Assembly (NCBI RefSeq): GCF_000787575.1
Contig: NW_012236530.1
Coordinates: 626,734-690,733, forward strand
Source: Acytostelium subglobosum LB1
Taxonomy: Eukaryota; Evosea; Eumycetozoa; Acytosteliales; Acytosteliaceae
Length of the DNA: 64,000 nucleotides
Direction: 5' to 3'
This document shows positions 12,359 to 23,251 of this stretch, piece after piece; positions within the stretch are counted from its first letter, which is position 1; every line of letters starts with the position of its first letter. The notes beneath the pieces were generated by a model. It ran no database searches, had not been told where the DNA came from, and worked only from the letters and a program-made list of their open reading frames with translations. A program made the position numbers and the translations under genes.

Positions 12359-13198
12359 ATGGTACAATCAAAGAGAAATAGAGTTGTCTCATTGACAAAG
12401 GTCACAAAGAACCCAGGCGAGAAGAAGAAGCGCCTGGTGTCCACCGTCAGAGAGTGTGTGGAGCAGTACGAATACATCTACCTGATATCATTTGACAACG
12501 TTCGCAACAACCATCTGAAGCAGGCACGTGCCGATTGGTCCAACAGCAGATTCCTCTTTGGAAAGAAGAAGGTCTTGGCCATCGGTCTCGGTCGCAGTGA
12601 TGCCGAGGAGAACAAGCCCGGCTTGCACAAGTTGGCCGCACAACTCCAGGACTCTGGCGAGTGCTGTCTATTCTTTACCAACGACTCTAAAGACACTGTT
12701 TTATCGTATGCATCATCATTGATTATATCAGGGCAAGAGTGATACACAGAGGTCTAACAATCATTCATTCATCCAATCATTCGTTCAATCAATCATGCCA
12801 ACTCGATCGCGCACATAAACAGATACTTCAACACATACAAAGAGAATGACTTTGCAAGAGCTGGATTCATCCCAGAGGAGACCATTACTAGACCAGAGGG
12901 CAAGATTGATATGCCACACACTCAGGAGACCTACCTGCGTAAGCTGGGCATGCCTACTTCGCTGAAGAACGGAGTGATTTTATTGGAGCGCGAGTTTGAT
13001 TTGGCGACTGCCGGCGTCGCCCTCACACCAGACCAAGCCAGACTGTTGCAGCTGTTCGACATGAAGCTGTCAGACTTTAAGTTCAACCTGATTGGCTTCT
13101 GGAACAACGGAGAGTACACAATGCTGCAGGAGGATGTCAAGGCTGAGACCTCTGGCGACAATGAAGACGAGGACATTGATGAGGAGGATGACGAATAA
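12359..13198 (+). CDS. mrt4: Ribosome assembly factor MRT4
   Basis: Exons are 12359-12705 and 12823-13198 (240 aa). The product matches eukaryotic MRT4 in length and layout: a basic N-terminus (SKRNRVVSLTKV), a ribosomal P0/L10-like fold (FGKKKVLAIGLGRS), the insert ending in TPDQARLLQLFDMKL and a very acidic C-terminus. MRT4 is a nucleolar paralogue of stalk protein P0 that occupies the P0 site on pre-60S particles until late maturation. The donor at 12706 follows TTATC and the acceptor at 12822 restores a serine-tyrosine junction. The gene diverges from the ComC-like gene and converges on the RhoGEF gene, with about 140 bases of AT-rich spacer. Identification is confident. Confidence 0.93.
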
Positions 13199-13338
13199 AT
13201 CATCACACTAATCTGTTAAGTTAACAATCAAGATATATAAATGTACATGGTTTGATTGATTGATTGGATGGATGGATGGATGGGATATATATTATATATA
13301 TTATGTATGATACAGGGTTGGAACTGCTTCCAAGGGTC

Positions 13339-16300
13339 CTAATGTCCACTCTGTCTGTTCTTGAGTTCGTTGTTCAACGCTGAGAGGTTGAGTGTGCTCT
13401 TGTTGCCACCAGCGGCACCGCCACCGGCACCTCCATTACTGAACGATGATAGGTTGAGCATACTCTTATTGCCACCAGGGGCTCCACCGCCATTGAGAGG
13501 CGGCAGGCCGAGTGCAGGAGGCGCAGTCTTTGCCTTGGTGGTCTCTTTCTCTTTCTCCTTCTCCTTGTCCTTGTCTTTGAGCTGGATTGATGAGAAGATC
13601 TTGTTGAGAGATGGTGGACCTGTCCTCTTCTTCTCAGAGATGGTGGCCGTGCCGTCTGGATGCTCCTCCGTGACGACATCCGACTTCCTAAACGTGGACC
13701 TGCCCACCGATCCAATCAGCCTCAGTGTTGAGTACTTGCTCTCACCTCCTGATGAGTGAGTGTGGCTGTGNCCGCTGGTATTGTTGCTGCTGCCGCTGCC
13801 AGTGCTGGGATGATGTGGCAGGTTTGGATTGCCTCCATTGACCTGGCTGAGCGTCAGTGAGTTCTGGATTGCGATGTGGTGGTTGTGTTGCTCGGACTTC
13901 AAGTTCTCCATCTTGAGCTGGCTGGTCTCCTCGGCCATTCCCTTCAATCGCTCATCCTTCTGAAGAATAGTCATTGTATGGAATGTTGGCTGTCTAGATA
14001 TCTGTCGTTCACCGCCAGCTGGTTCTGGTTCCTGTGGTACCTTCTCATCGTCCACCTCAATCTGGACACCTCCTCTCAGTGTTCCACCTCTAGTAACTCT
14101 TCCTTTGGCCTCTGTTTGAATGATTGATTGGTTAGCATCGATTGATTGATTGATCAAGCTTGAGCTAAACATACTTATGTTGGCGAAATAGTTGTCGATG
14201 TAGGTCTTGGCTTGATCGGCCTTCTCCACTGCCCTCTTGTCCAGTGTCAGGTTGTTGGGCTGGAGGTTGTTGATGTCTTCAAACACCTTCTTAAAGTGCG
14301 ACATCCACAACTTCTTTGTCTCATCACTATCCGCCATGAATGTATGAGTGTCCGATTGCAACTCAACATCAAACGCGAATGACAATATAGCTGGTATAGT
14401 TGATTGATTGTGAGTATGGTATGTATGATTGAGTGAAGTCCAATAGACACTTACGATTGCCTGGTATGTCTGAGATGTTTGGACTTGGCTTGAGGTCGTC
14501 TATCTTGAGGAACTTGAACTTGGACTTGCTAAATATGTTGGCTATGTTGGCTGTTGTCGATGGCTTTGATAATAATAGAATGTCGTTAAAGAGGAATACA
14601 TATACACGCTTGGCCTTGGCGTTGGATGGGCCATGCATCAGGAATCCCTCATGAATGTATCGTCTGTCCGCCACCACAAGGTTCTGAATGAGAGTTGGTG
14701 AGTCAGTGTCAGTGCCGAGTGTCGCGTGATCCTTGAAAGGTATATACATACAGGGAACTTTCCAACCAACTTGTTCTGTGCCTCAATGACTTTGAGTGAG
14801 TTGTCAGCGCGTCTCTTGGTGTCGTTGATAGAGATGGCCACCTCTTTGATCACTTTAAGTCCTTCAGAGATGTGAAGGAAGTCTGGATGAGTGCTCTCAG
14901 TGTGCTTGAGTAGGTCTTGCAGTAATAGTACATAACGTGGAATACGCTGGACGGGCGTGATCAGCAGTGATTCGAGACGCGAGCGAGGGTTGATGCGGTC
15001 CTCTGCCTGACGGATGAACATCACAAACTTCATGTCCTTGTTGCACGCTTCCAGACGACGCAGCGACGAGTCAAAGTTCTTGACATAGTCGGTGTAGGCC
15101 TTGAGGAAGACGCCCATCGTCGTGAACGACTTGCCCAGGATGGAGTATGGCGTCCAGCGCGACTTGTCGATGATGTACTCAATGTCGCTGAGCAGCTGTC
15201 TGTTGATGGCGATGATGGCGTCGATGCCACCAAATATGAACTTGACGTCGTCTGGGCTCACAATGCCATTCTTCCTCAGTGGCTCGATGAACAAGTTGGA
15301 CAACTGCTCCAGAGTCCTCAGATACGTTCTCTCCGTACTAGCAATCTCTTGTACAATGTTCCATCTATATCTGTACAGTATCTCTGTTTGTTTGGAACAA
15401 GGTTAGATTGATTGGATCGGATGGTTGATTGAAGGGCACTTACTTAGCTTCTTAAAGGGTAACATCTGTTTGTAACGTCTGTAACATCGTTGGATACGGA
15501 TTGCTGATTGTTCTTGTGCTTTGGTGTATTGCTTGACGGCGCCGGCGGCTGGTTTGCGAGGTGGTGGAGGCAGTGGCTTCTTTGGTGGCGCCACTGGACG
15601 ATATATCGAGTACCTTGGATTGTAGGCTGCCTGTCTAGATTGGCTTGATTTAAGGTTGTTGGCATTTTGATTTGGTGCGTTGTTATTGGTGGTGGCTGCT
15701 GATGATGGTGATGGTGTTGGTGATGTTGCTGGTGCCGATGCTGACGCTGGAGTTGGAGTAGGTGATGAGGGCGATGCGCCCGATGGTCCAAGACCAACAA
15801 AGCATCTGGTCACTCTGAACTTTGTACCTCCTGCCATCATCTCGAGCTCTCTCTTCTCCTGCTCCTTCAACTGATTGATTTTGTCCGCATTGCCAAGTCC
15901 GAGCTCCTTCAAAAAGTTGTCGTGCATCTCTTCGATCTCCTCATCAGTGTCGTCGTCATCATCCTTTTGTTCGATGAGATCCTTCTCATCGTAGTTATTG
16001 TCGCCAATTGAGCTGCTAGTGTCCGAGTCGTGGTCATTGACGTTGGTGTTGAGTGACATCGATGATGAGCTTGGCGATGTCGTGATTTTGAATGTTGATG
16101 CTGATCGCGGGGCAAGCTTTGGTGCCAGTTTGTTTGGTCGTGGCGGCAGTGCCGACGAGACGAGTCCTGGTGAGGCAGCCCCGCCATTAACCAAAGCCGG
16201 GGCGGCAGCAGCAGGCGATGAATCAGCCGACAATGTCGGAGAGGCAGTGCCCGGTGTTATGATTGGTGACTGTGGCGTCGATGGGGAATCGCTCGAAGCC

Positions 16301-16572
16301 GATGACGAATGATGGTTATGCGCGCCCATCATCACCGACACTGAAGCCGAGTGTGTCCTTCTTGGTGGTGTCGTCAAAGTGTTGGTGCTGCTGGTGTTGT
16401 TACCACCATTATTACTATTGTTGGTGTTGGTATTGGCTGATGGTTTGAGAGGTGATTGACCTATACGCATCGATGAATGACCTGTTGGGATATGTGAACT
16501 CGCTCCAGTACCTGCAATCACAGCTGGAGAAGTCCTTCTTCCGGCTCTCTCATCTGTGCCAGTGTCGCTCAT
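13339..16572 (-). CDS. RhoGEF with IQ motif, DH and PH domains
   Basis: Five exons: 16572-15444, 15383-14752, 14683-14455, 14390-14175 and 14111-13339 (992 aa). The start is the ATG at 16572 (MSDTGTDERAG), preceded by A-rich leader; the frame extends upstream only to a TTG. About 340 residues are Ser/Pro/Ala/Asn low complexity. An IQ motif (AIRIQRCYRRYKQML) at about 355-375 could bind calmodulin. The DH domain (about 377-590) begins EIASTERTYLRTLEQL, contains the conserved helix LLITPVQRIPRYVLLLQDLL and activates Rho-family GTPases by nucleotide exchange. A PH domain (about 590-735) follows with FLFNDILLLSKP and ends near ETKKLWMSHFKKVF. The tail is low complexity. One base near 13771 is undetermined, leaving one residue unknown. 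Confidence 0.9.
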
Positions 16573-16781
16573 TCCTTTGTCTTTTTCTTTATTTCTTTCT
16601 TTGTTCCAATTACTTCTACACAACTATAGCTACTACTACTACTACTACTGCTACAATGTATTATTAAGAACTAAGTATTATAGATTAGTAATCGATTTGA
16701 TTGAATGACATTGATTACACATCATCACTCACTAACTCACTCAGTCACACTTAAACACCATCAAACAAACTGTTTTGAACA

Positions 16782-17150
16782 ATGTCGACTGAGATCTTGA
16801 AGAGTGTTGAGATGAAGGGGCGTCTATGCCCTCGACTGATGCCAAAAGGACTAAGCCCTAGATCTTGTAGTGTGAGTGTGTCGTTTATTCAAATAAACAA
16901 TCACTACCAAACATACACACACACCAGCAAACAAACACTATCATATACCACACATAAACAAACACTTTGTCAACGACATTCGTCAAGATCAAAAGGGTAC
17001 ACTCTATCTCTCCCTCTAATCTTATAATACACTAATATATTCTGTCTATTTGATTGATTGAAGGGTTGTTGTGATTAACCTACTTTTAATAATTTACTTC
17101 CAGATGGTGATGTTACCTATTACTACAAACTGTTGAATGTATGTATGTAT
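16782..17150 (+). CDS. Possible small spliced gene, unrecognised
   Basis: An ATG in a favourable AACA context at 16782 opens a reading frame (MSTEILKSVEMKGRLCPRLM) of higher G+C than its surroundings for about 90 bases. It meets a GTGAGTG-like donor near 16873. An acceptor TTTACTTCCAG ends near 17102 and is followed by sequence that can read DGDVTYYYKLL in one frame. Depending on the donor, a product of about 40-50 aa results. I do not recognise it and the exon junction is uncertain. It may also be noncoding sequence with a chance open frame. Confidence 0.22.
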
Positions 17151-17239
17151 GTATGAATGAATAGATGAATAGATGAATAAATAATAAATAAATAAATAAA
17201 GGATAATAATATGTATGTATATATCTGTTGATCGGTTTG

Positions 17240-17514
17240 GAGAATTAAATTACAATTGTTGACGATGTAGATGCAGTTTGGAGAAACAGGTACCAAAAAG
17301 TCAGGTATCCTCCCTTACCCAATACTCAAAATTTGATCGCAAGGGTCATCATCAGACCTGGAGCATTCCAACAAACAAAACCAACCATCGATGGGTAGGC
17401 ACCTCCAAAAAAATAGATCTAAAATTGTCCACATACAATTTCTTTGATCATTCAAATAAAACGTATGCGCACCTAATCAGAAACGTTGTTGTGACGGTCC
17501 ATCTAACCGAATGA
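17240..17514 (+). other. Coding-like fragment, unrecognised
   Basis: This stretch has two overlapping open readings that look protein-like. One, about 17247-17397, reads DDVDAVWRNRYQKVRYPPLP and then LIARVIIRPGAFQQTKP. The other (17278-17514) ends KTYAHLIRNVVVTVHLTE. Neither has a convincing ATG or splice frame. It may be a decayed exon, or an exon of a gene whose other parts I cannot place. Confidence 0.15.
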
Positions 17515-18864
17515 ATGTTTGTCCAGTCTTTCAACAAACAATTATATTATATTGGTCAGAGTACAGTTCAGTTCTATCAATCTAATCTTAGAAATAATTA
17601 TCATTATCATTCAAGAAGGGATTGGAGGATTGTTGGAGTTGATCAACATATCGTAGAGTAGAGCAGAGTAGAGTAGAGTTGAAGGATTGAGTACATAAAC
17701 TTGATAAAGGTGTTGTTGTTATCTGTGAGTCCATTTGTAGTGACACCACCTACACACACTACCATGAGGGCCATTCCAATGCAACAGTAACACACACACT
17801 AAATGAGAGATAAAGAGAATCCATCCATCTCCATCCATCCATCTATGCAAGCAAGCAAGCAACCAACCATCCAACAACAACTTCAGAGGAATGATTCATT
17901 TATTCATTCATTCATTCACTGTGTTGTGTGTTACGATGGATGATACTTAGAGGTGAAGTGAAGTAACATTAGTGCGCATACAGTGAGTACCCACTTATCC
18001 AAAAGCATGGAGTAGTAGATTGAATGTAGGTAGCCACATATTGCCACACCCCAACGAGGCGAGCACCCACACAACTGGAGAATGAATGCATCACAGTGGA
18101 TGTACCACGCACTCACTCACTCACCCAAACACTCAATCACTCATACATTTGATCAGAGTAGCATATTTGTGTAACTACAATAACAACAACAACAGCATCA
18201 GCAGTAACAGGATATACCCTTCTTGCATGTGTATCATGTGTATGAGGCCATGCTACTTAGAACTGGAGTATTAAGTAGTATCTGTGGCTGTAGAGGTGAT
18301 GGTGGCACACCATACATACATGGAATCAATCAATCAAGCAAGCAAGCAAGCACATCACCATCATCGCCAAACATCACCTCCATATCAAGCCAAAGGTAAA
18401 GTAGAGGTATATTGGTAAGGTAGGTGATGGCACACGAGCAAGCAAGCTGTAAGTAGCGATGATACTACTATTGAGTGAATGAGTGAATGAATGAGTACCC
18501 ATTGTTCACCTTGCCAAGCATCCATTTAACATCACTCCTACCTATCCTTCAAACATACCCTTTGTTACATTATAATAGTATCCACCCAGATTGTGAAGAG
18601 AGAAAGAAGATACAGAGATAATAACTATTGGTAATTATTATTTATATTATTTATTAGTGGAAGGATATTATAATATATTAGGATGATACTAACCCTTGCT
18701 ACCTACTTCCCCTCCCTCCCCTCCACTTATATAGATAACTCGAAGTTAAAACTCAAACTACTACCAAACTCTAAACACAAACTCGTTAAACAAACCAAAC
18801 AACAACCATAACACCATAACAATATAATTCTTTAAAAAGAAGAAGAGAAGATAGAGAGTATAGA

Positions 18865-19683
18865 ATGATCAAGCTAGTAATTTTGGCTGTACTGTGCTGT
18901 CTAGCCACTGTTGTATTGTCAGAGGGCGCCAACAAGGAGGTGGTGCTCTCCATTAGCGGCATCCCCGCCGAGGTCAGTTTGATGGCCGGAGACACGCTGA
19001 CCTGGGTGCCCCGTGACAAGGCCCTGCACGAGATCCACGTCAATGACAACAACAAGCACTACCAGATGAGAGGCAATGCCGTCTCACACATCTTTAACCG
19101 CATCGGAACCTACTCCTACGCCGTCAAGTCGGATGACAAGTGGCAAACATTCACCGTCAAGGTGTCCGCCGGTGCCGCCCCAGTTGCCCAGAAGAAGTTC
19201 GTCTCCCAACAGAACGTCTTCAAGCTCCAGCAGGACATCCAGACCGAGTACGAGAAGCGCGAGTACCTCTACCGTCTCCAGCAGCAGCAGGAGGACAACG
19301 CCAAGCACGGAATGAAGGTCGCTCCAGGCCCATACGGCAACATCCCACCCTCAGCCGTCCGTGTCACCCCAGGTGCATGGCCCGCTCCAGAGACCAAGCC
19401 AGAGCCAGAGACCAAGCCAAACCCAGAGACTAAGCCAGATCCAGAGACCAAGCCAGACCCAGAGACTGTTCCAGAGACTGACAACAAGCCAGACCCCGAG
19501 GAGACTGACAACAAGCCAGTCCCACCAGTCACTGACAACAAGCCAAACAACAAGCCAACCAACAACAACAAGCCAGACACTGAGACCGACAACATCCAGG
19601 AGAGTGACAGCAAAAACGCTGGTTCCAGACTTGCTGCCAGCATTGTCCTTATATTGGTTCCCATCGTTGCTGCCATCTTCTAA
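18865..19683 (+). CDS. GPI-anchored surface protein with cupredoxin-like domain
   Basis: A single exon of 272 aa with strongly biased, GC-ending codons, suggesting high expression. An N-terminal signal peptide (about 1-20) is followed by a beta-sandwich (about 22-105) with cupredoxin-like features: GDTLTWVPRDKALHEIHV resembles the first copper-histidine region and GTYSYAVKSDD the ligand-loop region. The usual copper cysteine after GTYxY is valine, so metal binding is doubtful. A Gln/Glu-rich helical stretch follows, then PETKPxPETKP repeats (about 172-230), a polar tail and a C-terminal hydrophobic segment (LAASIVLILVPIVAAIF) typical of GPI attachment. It is probably a stalked cell-surface protein. 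The ligand is unknown. Confidence 0.75.
   Translation: MIKLVILAVLCCLATVVLSEGANKEVVLSISGIPAEVSLMAGDTLTWVPRDKALHEIHVNDNNKHYQMRGNAVSHIFNRIGTYSYAVKSDDKWQTFTVKVSAGAAPVAQKKFVSQQNVFKLQQDIQTEYEKREYLYRLQQQQEDNAKHGMKVAPGPYGNIPPSAVRVTPGAWPAPETKPEPETKPNPETKPDPETKPDPETVPETDNKPDPEETDNKPVPPVTDNKPNNKPTNNNKPDTETDNIQESDSKNAGSRLAASIVLILVPIVAAIF
19382..19560 (+). repeat. In-gene repeat encoding PETKP units
   Basis: Tandem units of about 15-18 bases encode PETKPE/N/D repeats and then DNKP repeats. They form the Pro/Glu/Lys stalk of the GPI-anchored protein and are likely to vary in number between strains. Confidence 0.8.
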
Positions 19684-19829
19684 GCACGCCCTTTGTTGGC
19701 CAGTCTTGGAGAGGAGAGGAAAGGAAGTTGGTTACATTGTCACAGCCATCATCCTCCTCCACATTTAATTAAACAATCGTATAGACTCTCAAAATAGTTT
19801 ATTATTATTAACTGATTGATTGACACTCT

Positions 19830-20714
19830 CTAGAGGGATGAGGATGGCTGCAGAGAGATGTCTACACATTGCTCTGCACCAGGGTATTGAGGCAAGTTGA
19901 GTTGGAACTCATCGAGGAATGATTGTGGAAGGAATCGTCCACCAAGGTAGTGAGTACCTTTAAAGCTTTCGGCGCACTTCTTGGGAGCGGCCAAAGAGAT
20001 GAGCAGACTTGGCGTGAATGTGTTGTTGACATTGCCTTGCTCAACATCCCATCCCGATGGTATGTCAACAGAGGCAATTGGCAATGATTGTGAGTTCAAT
20101 CCCGTCAATGTCTTTATAATCGAGTCGAATGGTGCTCTAATATCACCTTTGAAGCTGTAACCAAAGATTGAATCTATAACCAATCCATATCTTGATGTCA
20201 ATTCAGACTCTGCTGGCATGTTATCCAAGAAGCTAATACCAACATGTTGACATTGAAGTACCAAGTTCTGACCATTCATTCATTCAAACATGTTAGTTAG
20301 TGTCATCAATGGATAATGTTGAACCTGAATGATGATGTTGATCATACCTTATACAAGTCCTTATCTGTTCTCTTTGGATAGAGTACATCTACTGCATAAC
20401 CAAAGTGTACAAGATGTCTTGAGGCAACAAGTCCGTCACCTCCATTGTCTAATGAATGAATGATTGAATGATTGAATGAGTTCGATGATGTGGATGAATG
20501 AATGAATGAATAGTTACATACTTCCTGGACCACATATTGCTAGTACTCTCTTTGGTGATCTAGCCAATGACCCATAACATTTCTGGACGGATGCTGCCAC
20601 ACTTAGACCAGCAAGTTCCATAAGCTGGTCAACAGAGAAGCCATACTGTTGGCCCATCAGCAATTGATCCATTCTAATGGACTCACTTTGTCCCATGTAC
20701 TTCAATGCGTTCAT
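19830..20714 (-). CDS. naxe: NAD(P)H-hydrate epimerase (YjeF N-domain)
   Basis: Exons are 20714-20522, 20448-20348 and 20267-19830 (243 aa). The enzyme converts the R and S epimers of damaged NADHX and NADPHX so that the dehydratase can repair both. Visible signatures are the helix [20 protein letters not shown], the nucleotide loop [15 protein letters not shown] completed across the first intron, FDSIIKTL, the catalytic-region [11 protein letters not shown] and the C-terminal [13 protein letters not shown] with a glycine-rich loop. It is a stand-alone epimerase without the dehydratase half. I see no clear mitochondrial presequence. It shares a 378-bp divergent spacer with the peroxisomal protease gene. 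Confidence 0.93.
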
Positions 20715-21092
20715 TCTATTGTGTGTCTCTTTGTTTGATTATTGTGAACTAACAACTAATGTACTATCTATCTCTACCTCCAACACTACTCCAATGAATG
20801 ATTGGTTGATTGTTTCATTCACGTTCAATCTCAGATCACATGTTAGTGTGAGTGTAGATTAGAAGAGTCATCGAGGCTTCCCCTTAAAGGGGTGTGTGGG
20901 ATCTCTTCATCTCAAGTTGGGGAGGCAATGTCGAGTGTGGGGTGATGAGCAAGAACCAACGGCTACTTCACAACAACACAGTTCTGCAACAACAATTCAT
21001 TCATTCATTCAAACAGTTAGAACAACATTGTTCTTATATTAAGATATAGATAAAAAGATATAGATATATAATAAAGATATATATTAACCATC
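20715..21092. promoter_or_regulatory. Shared divergent promoter region of naxe and the DEG15/TYSND1 gene
   Basis: A 378-bp spacer between two divergently transcribed genes. It contains a small inverted repeat, TTCCCCTTAAAGGGG (about 20878-20892), and AT-rich leader sequence before 21093. No defined factor site was identified. Confidence 0.45.
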
Positions 21093-23179
21093 ATGCAACG
21101 AAATGATGGTGGTGATGATGAGTCGACTGTGATTGCTCAAGTAATCGCTGATGACGATGGAGGTGGTGTACAGTCGATCAACCATCTGAGGCAGTGTTGT
21201 GTGGTAGTCAGAGTAAGAGGTCCAGAGGAATCAACATTAAGAAGTAATAGATCATCATCAAGCTTAGTGTCAACATTCTCGCATTCATTGTATGTGTACA
21301 TGACAAGACATGACATGATACATCACACTTATACTAACATTGATAACATCATTCATTTAGTGATGGTCGCACAACATTCAGTTGTAGTGGATTCATTGTT
21401 AATAAGGAGCAGGGATTGATATTGACATCGGCATCGATATTTACACCATTCTTGAAGGTGCGTCCATCAGCTAATGGTGTCGCCAACAACTCTGATGACT
21501 CATTGGAGATGATCAAGGACACAGAGATAGACATAATGTGCAATTACAACAAGGATATCAAACATGATGATGTTGCAACGAGCAACCAACTGTCAATATA
21601 CAAGGTGGCCGAGGAGCGTGTCTATGACCCTCTGAAGGATTGGATACCTTGTCGATACCAATCCATGTTGCCAGTGCACCCTTCGGTCATTGAGATTGTC
21701 GACCAGATCAAGTCATACTTCTCCGTCAGCACGCCCAGAGCTCTGTCTTTGGTGCTGCTGCGAGCGACCACACCATTAGTCGACCCAGCAGTTCGCGCCA
21801 TTACCTTTGCCAACACGTCGGTGGCCTCGCGCACCGGCGAGAAACTCACAATCATAGCATCACCATTTGGCTTCATCTCACCGACAATCTTCCTCAACTC
21901 TGTATCCAGTGGTATACTGTGTAATGCGATTGCGGCTCGTCCATACGATCACCCTTCACTCTTCCTCACAGATGCACGTTGTCTGCCTGGCAGCGAGGGT
22001 GCTGCCGTGTTTGATTCTCATGGTCATCTGGTGGCTGTGGTCACGGCGCCTATCCGAGCAAAGGATGACAAGATACCTTTCAATCTATCGCCACTCATCC
22101 CTTCACATACATTCATCACCAATCTCAACCTTCAAGGTCAAATTCACATGTCTTCACACACGGACCAACTCGTCCGCAACTATAAAAGTAGCATCAGTAG
22201 CAGGATTGGCAGCAACAGCCTGGTCAACAGCAGGTTGGATCAACAGAAGCACTCGATAGTATTGGTCAAGTTCAAAGACACTTGGGGATCAGGTGTTCTG
22301 ATCTCAGAGAATGGATATATATTAACCAATGCACATCTGCTTGGTCCGTCAATACCTTCGATCCACAAGTCAGACATCAGTGGCGCATACCCGCCATCGA
22401 TGTACAAAAACTACAGTGTCGACCTTCGAATCGATTACTCTGCGATGAAAGGCAAGGAGACGATCAAGGGACACGTATGGCTCCAGGGCAACATCGAGTA
22501 CATCTCTCACACTCACTTGGACATTGCATTGTTAAAGATCCGCGACGAGGATACAACTTTGTTCAACCATGTCGACTGCAACATGTTGCTCAACGTCAAG
22601 CATGGTGCAGAGGTATCCGTGCTTGGATATCCACTTCTGCCGCCAACTCAGAACCCTCCAATAAGTGTGACCAATGGCATCGTATCTAATATTATATTCG
22701 TCGAAGGAATGGCAGTCAGCTATCAAACGACTGCACCTGTGCACTCTGGCAACAGTGGAGGAGGACTGTTTGATCATCAAGGCAACTTCTTGGGCATTGT
22801 CACATGCAATGCCAAACAGAAGAATGGTTCAATTATCACCGACCTTAACTTCTCCATACCAGTTGCATCACTTGTACATTTCTTCAACTACGCCAATGGT
22901 CAAGGTAAGTTCGAATCGAGCCAACACAGAATAAGTTCATCTAACTAAACACTTGCTATACACAACTCAGATAAACATGGATTGGAAGTAATGAGAAGAA
23001 CTTCAACCAACAAGTTCCTGAAGGCACTTTGGAAGCTACAGATAACATCGTCACCTCAGCCAAGTACCACGACTGATGGTCGTGGCAAGAAGTACTCTGA
23101 GTTCATGGAGAAGATGACCAAGACACCAATCACTCAAAAGGAAGAGATTGATCAAGCTCGTCTTCGATCAAAGTTGTAG
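21093..23179 (+). CDS. tysnd1: Peroxisomal leader-peptide processing protease (TYSND1/DEG15 family), PTS1 SKL
   Basis: Exons are 21093-21289, 21361-22904 and 22971-23179 (649 aa). The family consists of trypsin-like Deg/HtrA-type proteases of the peroxisome that remove PTS2 leaders and process other matrix proteins. The C-terminal domain keeps the triad: His in ILTNAHLLGP (about 388), Asp in HLDIALLKI (about 450) and Ser in SGNSGGGLFD (about 528). The N-terminal half is a second, degenerate protease-like domain with GSEGAAVFDSHG. The last exon, short and easily missed, adds a basic helix and ends in SKL, a perfect type 1 peroxisomal signal. There is no PDZ domain, as in TYSND1 and DEG15. Its stop is about 70 bases from that of tra1 on the other strand. 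Confidence 0.92.
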
Positions 23180-23251
23180 CAACACATAGGCAACATATAT
23201 ATAAAGAGAGAGATATATAGATCGATATATTGTTTGTATTTATTATATTTG

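Larger units (their letters stand above)
16573..18864. other. Gene-poor spacer between the RhoGEF gene and the GPI-protein gene
   Basis: A 2.3-kb divergent spacer, mostly AT-rich with many simple repeats: (ACT)n near 16630, (AAAT)n near 17180, AATG/CATT runs near 17900 and 18480, and CAAG runs near 17850 and 18340. Two short coding-like patches (16782-17150 and 17240-17514) are listed separately. The last 150 bases before 18865 are pyrimidine-rich on the + strand and then A-rich, as expected for a promoter and leader. Confidence 0.6.

Noticed and set aside
13250-13290. GATT and GGAT tetranucleotide runs as a possible functional repeat
   Set aside because: Such runs occur in nearly every intron and spacer here and look like ordinary simple-sequence background.
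16573-16623. Upstream extension of the RhoGEF protein
   Set aside because: The extra codons begin with TTG, and the sequence just before the ATG at 16572 is A-rich leader.
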